NCBI GenBank assembly: GCA_945868845.1
Contig: CAMBMS010000001.1
Coordinates: forward strand, 1-64,000
Source of the DNA: Asaia bogorensis
GTDB lineage: Bacteria; Pseudomonadota; Alphaproteobacteria; Acetobacterales; Acetobacteraceae
Direction of reading: 5' to 3'
Length of the DNA stretch: 64,000 bases
Shown: one piece after another, positions 24,862-34,818 of the stretch
Layout of the letters: every line of letters begins with the position of its first letter
Position numbering within the stretch: the stretch's first letter is position 1
Program-made: the position numbers and the translations under genes
Notes under the pieces: generated by a model
Told to the model about the DNA's origin: nothing
Database searches by the model: none
Seen by the model: only the letters and a program-made list of their open reading frames with translations

Positions 24862-26823
24862 ATGCGTCTTGTTTTTATACGTGCCTTACTGCTGACAGCG
24901 CTTGGCCTACCTGCCCTGGCGCAACCCACCCCAGACATGGTGGTCACCGCCACCCGCGTACCCACGCGGGTGCTGGATATTCCCGCCGGCGTCACGGTGA
25001 TCGACCGCGCCGATATCGAGACCTTCGGCGCCGGGGACCTAGTACAGGCATTATCCGCCGTGCCGGGCCTGCGTGTTGCGCAATCGGGTGGCGCGGGGGG
25101 CCAGGCCTCAGTCTTCGTGCGCGGCCTGAATTCCAACCATGTCCTGGTGCTGCGGGATGGCATGCCGATCAACGATGCGGCGGATTCATCGGGAGCGTTT
25201 AACTTTGGCGTCGATACCCTCGCGGACGTGGAACGGATCGAGGTGATTCGCGGCCCAATGGCGGCTTTGTACGGTTCCGGTGCGATCGGCGGCGTGATCA
25301 ACCTGATCACGCGCCGGGGTGGCGAAGGCGGCCCGCATCTCGAGGTCGATCTGGGTGGCGGATATCCTCGTCAGCTGCACGGCCGTACGGTACTCTCGGG
25401 CACCAGCGGGGCATGGGATTACGCGACGGTGGCGGAAACACGATCGCAGCGCGGATTCGATACCGTCCCTCAACGCATGAACGTCTATCGCGACAAACCG
25501 CAAGGCTATCGCGCCCAGACCGGAACCCTGAATCTTGGCTTCACGCCGGAGGAAGGCACGCGGTTGTCCTTGCTGCTGCGCGCGCGCACTGCGACCTTTG
25601 GCTTCAACGCGCTGGGCTCTCCGATATTCGACAACGCCAATTCCACTGGCACCACGGACAGCCTGCTTGGGCGCGTCGGCGCGACGCAGAAATTCTGGAA
25701 TGGGACATGGGAAAGCGGCATCTTCATCGGCCGATTGCAGGAGGATCGGAGCTACCGTCAATTGCTGCATCCACGCGATCCCAACCAGGCGACCAATGAT
25801 TCGCGGTATCATGCCTATAGCACCGATATGCAATGGACCAATACGCTGCGTCTCGGCGATCACATCGATATTCCCGCCTTGTCGGCGACAGATCTGATCT
25901 TCGGCTACCAGCATATCGCCGACACGGCGAATGTACGCTCCGCTGCAACCTATTCTGGCTATCCTTATGCGCAAGCCGCGCGTGCACGGATGAACACGGA
26001 TGCCGGATATGCGGGCCTGCAAACCACCTTGTGGGAGCGGATGACTCTTACCGGACAAATGCGCCAGGATTCCGTGCTGGGCCAGTTTCCATTTACCTGG
26101 CGGACGGGTGCGGTGCTAGCGCTGCCAGAAATCGCCACCCGGCTGAAAACTGCCTATGGCACGGCGTTTCGGGCGCCTTCGCTGTTCGATCGCTTTGGCG
26201 TGGATAATTTCGGCTATGTCGGCAATGCCAATCTACGTCCCGAATCCGCGAGTGGCTGGGAAGTAGGGTTCAGCACCGGCCTACAGCTGTTCGCGCGCGA
26301 AGACGGAATCCGGCTGGGTGCCACTTACTTCAATAACCGCGTGCGAAATCTCATCGTCCTGCAATTCGTACCGGACTATACTTCGGTGAATATCGGTAAC
26401 GCGCGAACGCAGGGGGTGGAGACCGAACTGACTATGCGCCCCGCGCATTGGCTAACTGCGAACCTGTCTTGGACCTATACTGAGGCCCGGAATGGAACGA
26501 CCGGCGAGGCCCTGCTGCGTCGGCCGCAGAACATGCTCTCGGCGCGAGCCGTACTGACGCCACTGCCCGGTCTCTCCATTGCGCCGGAGCTGCGCTATGT
26601 CGGGCCGACGCGCGATTACCTGATCGACAATGCCGGGTTTGGCGTCGGGATCGGCCGCAACGCACCGGGGCTGCTTCTCGATCTGAGCGCCGGCTATGAC
26701 GTGGCCCCCAATGTCACGCTGTTCGCGATCGGCTGGAACTTGACCCATTCCCGCTTCGAGCCGGTCAACGGCTATCAAACCCCAGGTGCCACACTGCTGG
26801 CCGGGTTGAGGCTACGGTTGTGA
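24862..26823 (+). CDS. btuB: TonB-dependent vitamin B12 receptor, BtuB-like
   Basis: 653 residues from the ATG at 24862. The signal peptide is LVFIRALLLTALGLPALAQ, followed by a TonB box DMVVTATR. The plug domain has VTVIDRADIETFGAGDLVQAL, VFVRGLNSNHVLVLRDGMPI, VERIEVIRGPMAALYGSGAI and GGVINLITRRG. The 22-strand barrel ends with an aromatic/hydrophobic last strand LLAGLRLRL, lacking the commonest terminal Phe. It imports corrinoids across the outer membrane using TonB energy. The upstream cobalamin riboswitch fixes the substrate class better than sequence alone. No btuCDF genes are in the window. Confidence 0.92.
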   Translation: MRLVFIRALLLTALGLPALAQPTPDMVVTATRVPTRVLDIPAGVTVIDRADIETFGAGDLVQALSAVPGLRVAQSGGAGGQASVFVRGLNSNHVLVLRDGMPINDAADSSGAFNFGVDTLADVERIEVIRGPMAALYGSGAIGGVINLITRRGGEGGPHLEVDLGGGYPRQLHGRTVLSGTSGAWDYATVAETRSQRGFDTVPQRMNVYRDKPQGYRAQTGTLNLGFTPEEGTRLSLLLRARTATFGFNALGSPIFDNANSTGTTDSLLGRVGATQKFWNGTWESGIFIGRLQEDRSYRQLLHPRDPNQATNDSRYHAYSTDMQWTNTLRLGDHIDIPALSATDLIFGYQHIADTANVRSAATYSGYPYAQAARARMNTDAGYAGLQTTLWERMTLTGQMRQDSVLGQFPFTWRTGAVLALPEIATRLKTAYGTAFRAPSLFDRFGVDNFGYVGNANLRPESASGWEVGFSTGLQLFAREDGIRLGATYFNNRVRNLIVLQFVPDYTSVNIGNARTQGVETELTMRPAHWLTANLSWTYTEARNGTTGEALLRRPQNMLSARAVLTPLPGLSIAPELRYVGPTRDYLIDNAGFGVGIGRNAPGLLLDLSAGYDVAPNVTLFAIGWNLTHSRFEPVNGYQTPGATLLAGLRLRL

Positions 26824-26870
26824 GCGGAGAAAAGCTTGTCAGCCTGCACTGATCGCGGCATGGATGGGGC

Positions 26871-27830
26871 ATGTTCTCCCTCATCGACCTCGAAGACGCT
26901 GCCGCCCTGGTCTACCAGGCCTTTCCCGGCACGCCGCAATACGCCTGGCCACTGCTAGCCGAGCGGCTAGGGACGGAACTTTGGGTCAAGCACGAGAACC
27001 ACACACCGACCGGCGCGTTCAAGGTCCGCGGCGGGTTGGTCTATACGACGATGCTAAAGCGCGAACAGCCCGGCGTGGTTGGTATCATTTCCGCCACGCG
27101 CGGCAATCATGGGCAATCACTCGCCTATGCCGGGGCGCGAGGGAAAATTCCTGTTACCATCGTCATGCCGCGCGGCAATTCGGCAGAGAAGAACACCGCC
27201 ATGCGCGCCTTTGGCGCCCGGCTGGTAGAGCACGGCGAGGATTTCGAAGCCGCGGTCGCGGAGGCGCGCCGCCTAGCGGCGATTGAGGGGTTTGTATTCG
27301 TGCCCTCCTTTCATCCCGATCTGGTGCGCGGCGTGGCCACCTATGCACTGGAACTGTTTCGCGCTGTGCAGGACCTTGACGTGCTGTATGCGCCGATCGG
27401 GCTGGGGTCCGGCATTTGCGGGGCGATCCGCGCGCGCGACGTGATGGGGCTGCCGACCGAGATCGTCGGCGTGCAGAGCGTTGGCGCCGATAGTTATGCT
27501 CGGTCCCTCGCGGCGGGGCATGTCGTGCGCTTGAACCGCGCCGTCACCAACGCCGATGGCATGGCAACGCGCGCGCCGGACCCGGACGCCTTCGCCATGA
27601 TCCGCGCGGGTGTGGCGCGCATCGTCACCGTGGACGACAACGAGATCGCAACCGCCATTCGCGCCTATTGGACGGACACGCATAACCTAGCCGAGGGCGC
27701 CGGCGCGGCTCCGCTGGCTGCGGCGTTGCAGGAAAAATCCCGTCTCGCGGGCAAGCGCGTCGGCGTGGTGCTGTCGGGCGGCAATATCGATCTGGATTTA
27801 TTCCGCTCCTGGGTGCTGGACCAGACCTGA
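26871..27830 (+). CDS. PLP-dependent threonine dehydratase-like protein
   Basis: 319 residues, fold type II. The PLP Lys is in NHTPTGAFKVRGG (K51), the substrate loop is ATRGNHGQSLAYA, and the phosphate loop is IGLGSGICG (more usually GGGG). NLAEGAGAAPLAAAL and VVLSGGNIDL are typical C-terminal motifs. It has no ACT domain. It is a distant paralogue of the dehydratase at 14021. The start follows the btuB stop by 47 nt on the same strand, so it may partly share the riboswitch-controlled transcript. Confidence 0.85.
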   Translation: MFSLIDLEDAAALVYQAFPGTPQYAWPLLAERLGTELWVKHENHTPTGAFKVRGGLVYTTMLKREQPGVVGIISATRGNHGQSLAYAGARGKIPVTIVMPRGNSAEKNTAMRAFGARLVEHGEDFEAAVAEARRLAAIEGFVFVPSFHPDLVRGVATYALELFRAVQDLDVLYAPIGLGSGICGAIRARDVMGLPTEIVGVQSVGADSYARSLAAGHVVRLNRAVTNADGMATRAPDPDAFAMIRAGVARIVTVDDNEIATAIRAYWTDTHNLAEGAGAAPLAAALQEKSRLAGKRVGVVLSGGNIDLDLFRSWVLDQT

Positions 27831-27997
27831 ACGAGCGCGATTACCGGCTAGATTTTCCCCGCGGTCTGGCGCTGTTCTTTATTTTCGTCGCCTCCGTCGC
27901 CGTGGTCACGGGCATGAACGCCATGACCTGTGGTGCCGGCTTTCTGGGTGGCGGGTCCGCCATCTACGCCCTTCTGGTGGCACGGCATGTGGTGTGA
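27827..27997 (+). CDS. possible small membrane protein
   Basis: An open frame overlaps the end of the dehydratase gene and runs to TGA at 27995. It encodes LNERDYRLDFPRGLALFF and then a hydrophobic stretch FVASVAVVTGMNAMTCGAGF with YALLVARHVV. No ATG or GTG begins the frame; CTG at 27827 (CTGA overlap) is the only well-placed start. The charged front plus membrane segment looks protein-like, but the non-standard start keeps this doubtful. It ends just before a strong terminator. Confidence 0.3.
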   Translation: MNERDYRLDFPRGLALFFIFVASVAVVTGMNAMTCGAGFLGGGSAIYALLVARHVV

Positions 27998-28016
27998 GGT
28001 ACGATTAGAGCGTGGT

Positions 28017-28063
28017 CGTTAAGAAAGGCCAGGGGGCTTTTTGCCCTCTGGCCTTTCTTAACG
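28017..28063. terminator. strong bidirectional hairpin terminator
   Basis: Arms 28017-28037 and 28043-28063 pair over 21 bp with one mismatch, closing on a TTTTT loop. The outer end of the stem is CGTTAAGAAAGG / CCTTTCTTAACG, so transcripts in both directions see a long GC-rich core flanked by an A/U-rich base. It separates the btuB/dehydratase transcript (+) from lpxC (-), where both should end. Confidence 0.75.
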
Positions 28064-28089
28064 AACCATCCAGCACCGCCTTAAACCAA

Positions 28090-29091
28090 TTACGCGGCGA
28101 CCGCGTGCTCGATAGCGGATTGGCTGATGGCGGTTTGCGTGACGAGTTGCCAGGCAGTTTTGTCAGCCATCAGGTTGCGCAGCAAGGTGTTGTTCAAGGC
28201 GTGGCCCATGCGATGGCCGATGAAGCGACCCTGGATGGGAGCACCGGCCAAGGCAAGATCGCCGATGACGTCCAGTAATTTGTGGCGCACGAATTCGTCG
28301 GTGCCACGCAGCCCACCGGGATTAAGCACGCGCGCGCCATCAACGATAATGGCGTTTTCTAGGCTCCCACCCTGGGCGAAGCCGGCGCGGCGCAGCGCGT
28401 CCACCTCCGCCAGTTGCGCGAAGGTACGAGCGGGGGCGATATCGGCGCGGAAGATTTCCGGGATCAGGCGTAGCGACACCGCTTGACGGCCAATCGCGGC
28501 GGCAGGGAAATCGATGGCGACCGAGAGTTCGAAACCGCTGCTGGCAGGGCGGAGTTCTGCAAAGCCATCGCCTTCGCTCACACGCACGGGGCGCAGAATT
28601 TCGATGACCTGGCGCGGCGCAGCCTGCGCCATCCGGCCGGCGCAATCGAGCAAGAAGACCAGAGGCTGAGCGGAGCCATCCAGGATCGGCAGTTCCGGGC
28701 CATCAATTTCGACCAGCGCATTGTCGATACCTATGCCAAAAAACGCCGCCATCAGATGCTCCACCGTGCCGATACGCGCCGTTTCGTTGGCGAGCACAGT
28801 GCAGAGACGGGTATCGGCGACATAATCGAACCGGGCCGGCAGATCCACACTCAGATCGGTGCGGCGGAAGACGATGCCGTGATCGATCGCGGCGGGACGG
28901 ATCGTCATCGCGACTTTCCGTCCGGAATGCAGGCCAACACCGACGCAGGAAATCGCCGCCTTCAGCGTCTGCTGGCGTGTATCCGGGAGGGGGGGTAGAC
29001 GGGTCACGCTAATACCGGGCCTTTGATGGAGCGCAGCGGAAAATGCCGCTAGAGACAGGCTAAGGGCTTGCCCCCGGCTTTGGCGATTCAA
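28090..29091 (-). CDS. lpxC: UDP-3-O-acyl-N-acetylglucosamine deacetylase LpxC
   Basis: 333 residues from ATG at 29091; a GTG at 29007 would give a 305-residue protein closer to the family norm. Motifs are GVGLHSGRKV, VEHLMAAFFGIGIDNALVEIDGPE (the EHLMAA zinc His), GLRGTDEFVRHKLLDVIGDLAL (zinc His and Asp in HKLLDxxGD), and GHRMGHALNN near the end. The zinc enzyme carries out the first committed step of lipid A synthesis. It ends the dcw cluster, 74 nt after ftsZ, as in many alphaproteobacteria. Confidence 0.95.
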   Translation of the reverse strand: MNRQSRGQALSLSLAAFSAALHQRPGISVTRLPPLPDTRQQTLKAAISCVGVGLHSGRKVAMTIRPAAIDHGIVFRRTDLSVDLPARFDYVADTRLCTVLANETARIGTVEHLMAAFFGIGIDNALVEIDGPELPILDGSAQPLVFLLDCAGRMAQAAPRQVIEILRPVRVSEGDGFAELRPASSGFELSVAIDFPAAAIGRQAVSLRLIPEIFRADIAPARTFAQLAEVDALRRAGFAQGGSLENAIIVDGARVLNPGGLRGTDEFVRHKLLDVIGDLALAGAPIQGRFIGHRMGHALNNTLLRNLMADKTAWQLVTQTAISQSAIEHAVAA

Positions 29092-29165
29092 TCATTGTTT
29101 CTAAGTGTTACCCCACAAGACATTGAATGAATGCATTTATTGCGTTGCAGCGTATTAAGCCTAGT

Positions 29166-30686
29166 TTACGAATTCTGCCGCCGCAAGAAACTCGGAATTT
29201 CGAACATTTCCTCCGTACCACTGGCTATCGGACGGGCTTGCGGACGCGGTTCCACCCGGATCTCGGTGTGCAGCCGCTCGACTTCCGCGACTATGGGGCG
29301 CCGCGGCGGCTCGTCGACATTTTCAAGAGTCCCACGTACCGATGCGCTGCGTTCTGGAGCGGCATCCTGGCCGCGCAGCCGCCGCGTGACGCGCATGAAC
29401 AGCGAATTGGGATTGCGCGGCGTCGGGATAGGCCGGTTGGCAGCAGTCGGGGCCACGGGTTGCGCGGTCGGCAAAAGTTCCGCCGCCGGCCCGAGCCCAC
29501 GAGCAATCGGAGCGGTGATGACCGGCGATGCCATCGGCTCCGGGTGCAGCAGCACGGGTTGCGGTGCCGCCACGGCCTCGGGCTGCATCACACTGATCGA
29601 CGCGCCCTCGGTCCGAGCCTGATCCATCCGGAATTGCGCCGTGGCACCGCCCACTTCCATCGCGCGTCCGCCGGCCACCACGAACAGCGGAGGGGTATGC
29701 ATCTCAGACGCCTGCTGGGAACCGAGGCCGGTGGCGACGATGGAGACACGGATACGTCCTTCCAATGCCGGATCGACAGCGGAGCCGAAGAGGATAACGG
29801 CGTCCGGGTCCACTTCGTTGCTAATACGGTTGCCGGCCTGGGTAACCTCATGCAATGTAAGGTCATCGCCGCCGGAAATATTGATCAGCAGCCCGCGCGC
29901 GCCTTGCATCGAACACGATTCCAGCAGCGGATTGCTGATCGCGGCCTCGGCTGCGCGCAGCGCACGGTCCTCGCCCTCGGCCTCGCCGGTACCCATCATG
30001 GCCTTGCCATTGGCCTGCATCACCGCGCGCACATCGTTGAAGTCGAGATTGATCAGCCCCTTGCTCGTCATCAGGTCGGTAATGCCGCGCACGCCCATGT
30101 AGAGGACGTTGTCGGCCATTTTGAAGGCTTCCTGCCAGCCGGTCTTCTCATTGGCGAGTCGGAAGAGATTCTGGTTCGGGATCACCAGCAAGGTGTCCAC
30201 ATGGTGCTGCAGCTTGGCGACGCCGCGTTCGGCGGCTTCGGCGCGGCGGCGCCCTTCGAAATCGAACGGGCGGGTCACCACGCCGACCACCAAGATGTTC
30301 TTTTCGCGGGCCATGCGCGCGATCACGGGGGCCGCGCCGGTGCCGGTGCCGCCACCCATGCCGGCGGTGATGAAGACCATCTGCACGCCCTCCAGATGGC
30401 GGTAAATTTCATCAGCTGCTTCTTCCGCCGCCGCCTCGCCAATCTCCGGCTTCGCCCCGGCGCCCAGGCCCTGTGTCAGATGCGGCCCCAGTTGGATGCG
30501 CGTGCCGGCACGCGAATGCGACAGCTGCTGCGCGTCGGTGTTGGCAGCGATGAACTCCACCCCTTGCAAGTTGAGATCGATCATATTGTCCACCGCGTTA
30601 GTACCGGCGCCACCCACGCCGATGACCGTTATGCGCGGCGTCAAGCCCGGATAGCTGGGCTTTTCGGCGGTCAGGTTCAGGGTCAT
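29166..30686 (-). CDS. ftsZ: cell division protein FtsZ
   Basis: 506 residues from ATG at 30686 ([10 protein letters not shown]). GTPase motifs are [18 protein letters not shown], the tubulin signature GGGTGTG (111-117), and the T7 loop [11 protein letters not shown] that completes the neighbour's site. The core ends near residue 320; a long linker of about 170 residues rich in Pro, Ala and Arg follows. The conserved tail [13 protein letters not shown] binds FtsA and other partners. Such long linkers are normal for alphaproteobacterial FtsZ. An in-frame extension (MPMPMP...) to 30767 comes from short DNA repeats and is not family-like. FtsZ polymerises into the division ring. Confidence 0.96.
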   Translation of the reverse strand: MTLNLTAEKPSYPGLTPRITVIGVGGAGTNAVDNMIDLNLQGVEFIAANTDAQQLSHSRAGTRIQLGPHLTQGLGAGAKPEIGEAAAEEAADEIYRHLEGVQMVFITAGMGGGTGTGAAPVIARMAREKNILVVGVVTRPFDFEGRRRAEAAERGVAKLQHHVDTLLVIPNQNLFRLANEKTGWQEAFKMADNVLYMGVRGITDLMTSKGLINLDFNDVRAVMQANGKAMMGTGEAEGEDRALRAAEAAISNPLLESCSMQGARGLLINISGGDDLTLHEVTQAGNRISNEVDPDAVILFGSAVDPALEGRIRVSIVATGLGSQQASEMHTPPLFVVAGGRAMEVGGATAQFRMDQARTEGASISVMQPEAVAAPQPVLLHPEPMASPVITAPIARGLGPAAELLPTAQPVAPTAANRPIPTPRNPNSLFMRVTRRLRGQDAAPERSASVRGTLENVDEPPRRPIVAEVERLHTEIRVEPRPQARPIASGTEEMFEIPSFLRRQNS

Positions 30687-30701
30687 GTGGTCGGTTCCCC
30701 C

Positions 30702-30776
30702 TTCAGGAGCGCCCCTTTCAGGAGCGATGATCGGCGATGCGGATGCGTCCGGCATGGGCATGGGCATGGGCGGGTC
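30702..30776 (-). repeat. short direct repeats upstream of ftsZ
   Basis: TTCAGGAGCG occurs at 30702-30711 and 30717-30726 (15-bp spacing), and GGCATG is repeated three times at 30751-30768. They fill most of the 106-nt gap between ftsA and ftsZ. They could be replication slippage or part of a promoter or leader for ftsZ; there is no direct evidence of function. Confidence 0.4.
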
Positions 30777-30792
30777 GAAGCAACGAAGCGCA

Positions 30793-32100
30793 TCACACCC
30801 TCTCTTTCAGGAAGTTGACGATTCGGCGGAAGAGGCCTTTTGGGTGTTCGGTAATTAAATCCAGCTCATGCAGCACACGCCCATGCCCGGCCGACCAGAG
30901 CAACAGCCCTGCGGCGGTGGCGAAAGCGGGGGTGGAGGCCGAGTCGGGCAGCCCGCGCAGGCCTTGCGGGCGGCCGATACGTACCTGCCGGCCAAGTATC
31001 TGCCCCGCCAGCTCGCGCACCCCCGGCATCTGGCTGGCCCCGCCCGTCAGCACCACGCGCGTGCCGGCCGCGCGCTCCAGTCCGGATTGCTCCAGCTTCT
31101 GCTTCACCAGTTCCAGCGTTTCTTCCAGCCGCGGGCGAATATAGGAGATGACCATGGAGCGCGGCACCTTGGTGATCTGATGCTCGTCCTCGCCGACCTG
31201 CGGCACCGGCAGCAATTCGCGCTCATCGTCCGGGCTGGTCTGGATATTGCCGTAGAGTGTTTTTAACCGTTCCGCGTGCGCGACAGTGGTGGTGAGCATG
31301 CGGGCCAGATCGGTGGTCACGTGGTTACCGCCCATCAGCACCTGCGCGATGTGTTGCAACTGGCCTTCCACATAGACCGCCATACCGGTCGTACCACCGC
31401 CCATGTCGATCACCAGCGCACCAAGATCGCGTTCATCGGGCACCAGGGTGGCCAGGGCAGCGGCATAGGGCGCGGCGACCATCTCGCCGATATCGAGATC
31501 GCAGCGCCCTACGCAAAGGCGCAGATTCTGCACGGCGGTGGCTAACACATCCACTACATGCATGCGCGCGGTCAACATCTGGCAATGCAGGCCGCGCGGG
31601 TCCGGCACGCCTTGCATGTCATCAACGCCGAAGCCAAGCGTGAGCGTGTGCACGATATCGCGCCCCTCCGCCGCCCCGCGCAGCTGGCCTTCGAGGAGCA
31701 GCTTGCGTAGATCGGCTTCCTCGATGGCGCGCCCGTCGATCGGGTACTGCACGTTTACCAACGTGCTGGTCGGGCTGCCGCAGGAGAGATTTACCGTGAC
31801 TTTCGAAAGCCGCGTATCGGCCATGTCCTCGGCTTGCGCGACACAGGCGCGGATGGCGCGCTCGGCTTCATCCAGATCGACGATGGCGCCGCCGCGCACG
31901 CCCCTCCCACGATGCGAGCCGAAACCCAGCACCCGCAGGCTGCCATCGCTTTCCGTGCGCCCGATCAGGCAGGCAATCTTAGTCGAACCGATATCGAGCA
32001 CGCCGAACGGCCCGGTGCGATTGCCGCGCGGGCGGGGCGGTTCGTCCTCGGGTTCCATCGGCGGCGTCAGAATGCGGCGCGAAAGATCGTTCATGCGCAC
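30793..32100 (-). CDS. ftsA: cell division protein FtsA
   Basis: 435 residues, actin fold. Visible features are [18 protein letters not shown] (phosphate 1 loop), VTVNLSCG in the 1C subdomain, [20 protein letters not shown] (phosphate 2) and [17 protein letters not shown] (adenosine motif). The last residues [13 protein letters not shown] form the amphipathic membrane-targeting helix that tethers FtsZ to the membrane. The gene follows ftsQ by 5 nt. About 28 residues of Pro/Arg-rich sequence precede the core, as in several alphaproteobacteria. Confidence 0.96.
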   Translation of the reverse strand: MRMNDLSRRILTPPMEPEDEPPRPRGNRTGPFGVLDIGSTKIACLIGRTESDGSLRVLGFGSHRGRGVRGGAIVDLDEAERAIRACVAQAEDMADTRLSKVTVNLSCGSPTSTLVNVQYPIDGRAIEEADLRKLLLEGQLRGAAEGRDIVHTLTLGFGVDDMQGVPDPRGLHCQMLTARMHVVDVLATAVQNLRLCVGRCDLDIGEMVAAPYAAALATLVPDERDLGALVIDMGGGTTGMAVYVEGQLQHIAQVLMGGNHVTTDLARMLTTTVAHAERLKTLYGNIQTSPDDERELLPVPQVGEDEHQITKVPRSMVISYIRPRLEETLELVKQKLEQSGLERAAGTRVVLTGGASQMPGVRELAGQILGRQVRIGRPQGLRGLPDSASTPAFATAAGLLLWSAGHGRVLHELDLITEHPKGLFRRIVNFLKERV

Positions 32101-32105
32101 GCCTT

Positions 32106-32966
32106 TCAGGTGGGCCGACGCGGCGTAGCGCCGCGGGGCTGGTTGGGGTCGCCAGGCTTCGCGTCTATTTGCGGACGTACGATCAGCCGATCCGGCAGGC
32201 GCAGATCGATCGATTTCAGCGGCCGATCCAGCAAGCCTTGATCCTCATGCAGGCCCACCAGCCGCGCGATGGCGGCATCTTCATGGCCTTCAGGCAGCAT
32301 GATGTCGGCGCCGGTGGCGAGACGCAGGTTCCAGCGCCGCTCACCCACGCGCACGGCGGCGACCATGCGACTAAGCAGGGCTGGATACCGGTTCAGCGTG
32401 TCGAGCAACACGGCAGCCACCCGTGGCGCGCCAGCGCCGACGATCAGTGGCAAGCCCTGCGATTCGGAGAGGTCGCGTTCCATCACCCGCCCGGCGCGGT
32501 CGATCAACATAAATTTACTTTGATACTGCCAGATGGCGAAGGGTTGGCGCTCGGTCAGGCGGATCACCAGCCGATCGGGTAGATGGCGCTCGATGATCAC
32601 CGATTGCACTGAGGCCAGAGATTCGATGCGAGCCTGCATCGCCATCAGGGAAACTGACAAGATAGGCTCGTCGTGCTTTACGCCGATGGCGGCATACAGA
32701 AGCGATTCCGGTGTGTTTACCCGGCCTTCGATATCAACATGGCGCAGGCGCAGTCCGGCATTAGCGATAGTCGCAGTGAGGCGGATTTGCAGTCCCGCTA
32801 GCAGGCTGCCCGGTTCCGCCGTGCGCACGCTGAGCCAGCCGAGTAGCAGCACACTGGCACAGGAGCCGAGGCCGAAAATAAGGCGGGCATGGCAGCGAAT
32901 GCGACGGACCAGAAATTTGAGCCGCCCGGGGCGGTCCTGCACACTCAGCCTCTGGACGGATTTCAT
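32106..32966 (-). CDS. ftsQ: cell division protein FtsQ
   Basis: 286 residues from ATG at 32966, which makes an ATGA overlap with the ddl stop. A basic cytoplasmic start is followed by a single membrane segment ([19 protein letters not shown]), then the POTRA domain ([25 protein letters not shown]) and the FtsQ beta domain ([38 protein letters not shown]). It links FtsB/FtsL to the rest of the divisome. Two further in-frame ATGs upstream would overlap ddl more. Confidence 0.93.
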   Translation of the reverse strand: MKSVQRLSVQDRPGRLKFLVRRIRCHARLIFGLGSCASVLLLGWLSVRTAEPGSLLAGLQIRLTATIANAGLRLRHVDIEGRVNTPESLLYAAIGVKHDEPILSVSLMAMQARIESLASVQSVIIERHLPDRLVIRLTERQPFAIWQYQSKFMLIDRAGRVMERDLSESQGLPLIVGAGAPRVAAVLLDTLNRYPALLSRMVAAVRVGERRWNLRLATGADIMLPEGHEDAAIARLVGLHEDQGLLDRPLKSIDLRLPDRLIVRPQIDAKPGDPNQPRGATPRRPT

Positions 32967-33883
32967 GCGCGGCATGCGGCGTGCTCCACCATCCAGATGC
33001 AGAGCGCGGGGAAATCCATGCCGCAATGCGCCGCCTGTTCGGGCAGCAGCGAGGTGGGTGTCAGGCCCGGCTGCGTGTTGACTTCCAGCAGCACGAGACG
33101 GCCCGGCTCGCCTGCCGTGTCGTCATAACGAAAATCGGCGCGCGAAGCGCCACGGCACCCCAGCGCATGATGTGCGGCGACGGCGACATCCAGCGCGTGG
33201 GTATAGGCATCGGGAGGTACGCGCGCGGGAATAATATGGCGGGAGCCGCCATCGGCGTATTTCGAATCGTAATCGTAGAAGGCGCCAGCCTCGGCGATGA
33301 TTTCGGTGACCGCAAGCGCACGATCGCCCATGACGGCAACGGTAAGCTCGCGGCCGGGGATGTATTCCTCCGCCATGGCATACCGCCCGAAACGCCAGCC
33401 GCGCGCCACGGCGACGCGGCGGTTATCACCGGCGCGGATGATTTCGACGCCGACCGAGGAGCCCTCGTTCACCGGCTTCACCACATACGGCAGCGGCAGC
33501 GGATCGGCGGCTTCGAGATCGGACACATCAACCAGCCTGCCCTTAGCGATCGGCAGGCCCGCAGCGCCGAACACGGCCTTCGCGGCGACCTTGTCCATCG
33601 CGAGGGCTGACGCACGCACTCCAGAATGGGTGTAGGGAATGCCCATCCAATCGAGTACGCCCTGGATGGCACCATCCTCACCGAAGCGGCCATGCAACGC
33701 GTTGAACACGACGTCGGGCCGCGGTGTCAGCGCGCTGATTATGGCACAGAGATCCTCGGTCGCATCAATCGGCAGCACCTCGAACCCGGCCTGACGCAGG
33801 GCAGCGATGACCTGCAGGCCCGATGAGACGGATACGTCGCGTTCGGCGGAGATGCCACCATAGAGAACGGCCACACGGGTCAT
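32963..33883 (-). CDS. ddl: D-alanine--D-alanine ligase
   Basis: 306 residues, ATP-grasp fold. Markers are [46 protein letters not shown] (read in pieces), [35 protein letters not shown] and the C-terminal [20 protein letters not shown] carrying the Mg-binding Glu and Asn. The 'Y' in GIPYTHSGV with no Phe switch fits a D-Ala-D-Ala (not D-Lac) ligase. The length is that of DdlB. It overlaps murB and ftsQ by 4 nt each. Confidence 0.95.
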   Translation of the reverse strand: MTRVAVLYGGISAERDVSVSSGLQVIAALRQAGFEVLPIDATEDLCAIISALTPRPDVVFNALHGRFGEDGAIQGVLDWMGIPYTHSGVRASALAMDKVAAKAVFGAAGLPIAKGRLVDVSDLEAADPLPLPYVVKPVNEGSSVGVEIIRAGDNRRVAVARGWRFGRYAMAEEYIPGRELTVAVMGDRALAVTEIIAEAGAFYDYDSKYADGGSRHIIPARVPPDAYTHALDVAVAAHHALGCRGASRADFRYDDTAGEPGRLVLLEVNTQPGLTPTSLLPEQAAHCGMDFPALCIWMVEHAACRA

Positions 33884-34818
33884 GCCACGACCTCAGGCCT
33901 GCTACCGGGGGTGCCAATGCGGCGTATTTCCCACTCAAGGGACATACCGGTTGCCGCGTGCACGCGGCGACGAACTTCCTCGCCGAGGCCTTCGATATCG
34001 GCGGCGGTGGCGCCGCCCATGTTAATCAGAAAATTGCAGTGCTTTTCGGATACCCGCGCGCCGCCGCGTTGGAGACCCCGGCAACCAGCGGCATCGATCA
34101 GCTCCCACGCTTTCATATTGTCGGGATTGCGGAAAGTGGAACCACCGGTGCGGGCGCGAATCGGTTGGCTGGCCTCGCGCGCGGCGCGGATCTCCACCAT
34201 CCGCGCCGCGATGACGCTGGGCGCGCCCGGCCGGGCGCGCAGCCGGGCGCGCGTGACGATGCAACCCGCAGATAGATGCGCGTGACGATAGGAAAAGGCC
34301 AGATCGGCGGCGGACGCACGCACGCTTTCACCCGATCGCGTTACGATCTCCGCCCAATCCAGAACGGACGCGATATCGCCGCCATAGGCGCCCGCATTCA
34401 TCACGACCGCACCGCCAATGCTGCCCGGAACACCCGACAGGAATTCCAGGCTCGCGAGACCGGCCGCGGCGGCATGTTCCGACACGGTACTATCGAGCGC
34501 GCCGGCGCCGGCGATGATCGCATCAGCCTCCACTACGATGGCGGTGAAGCCACGCGCAAGGCGAATAGTGACACCTTGCAGGCCGCCATCCCGGATGATG
34601 AGGTTCGAGCAGGCGCCGATCACCTCCACCGGAATTTCATGCGGCAGGGCGCGCAGGAATGCGGCCAGATCGCGCACATCGGCAGGCCGCACCAGCACCT
34701 CCGCCGGACCACCGGTGCGGAACCAGGTGAAAGGCGCGAGCGGCGCGTTCGCCTGCGCTCGCCCGCGTAAGGGCGGCAGGCGGTCGATCAGGGCGGCAAT
34801 GCGCGGCGCGGTCATCAT
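33880..34818 (-). CDS. murB: UDP-N-acetylenolpyruvoylglucosamine reductase MurB
   Basis: 312 residues, FAD enzyme of the type II (no Tyr-loop) group. Motifs are [35 protein letters not shown] (FAD binding), [23 protein letters not shown], and [22 protein letters not shown] with the proton-donating Ser; a Glu near EWEIRRIG closes the site. It reduces UDP-GlcNAc-enolpyruvate to UDP-MurNAc. ATG at 34818 overlaps the murC stop by 4 nt; a second ATG directly follows. Confidence 0.95.
   Translation of the reverse strand: MMTAPRIAALIDRLPPLRGRAQANAPLAPFTWFRTGGPAEVLVRPADVRDLAAFLRALPHEIPVEVIGACSNLIIRDGGLQGVTIRLARGFTAIVVEADAIIAGAGALDSTVSEHAAAAGLASLEFLSGVPGSIGGAVVMNAGAYGGDIASVLDWAEIVTRSGESVRASAADLAFSYRHAHLSAGCIVTRARLRARPGAPSVIAARMVEIRAAREASQPIRARTGGSTFRNPDNMKAWELIDAAGCRGLQRGGARVSEKHCNFLINMGGATAADIEGLGEEVRRRVHAATGMSLEWEIRRIGTPGSRPEVVA

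Noticed and set aside
24594-25202. plus-strand open frame across the cobalamin riboswitch
   Set aside because: The region holds the B12 aptamer; the BtuB-like protein is in another frame and starts at 24862.
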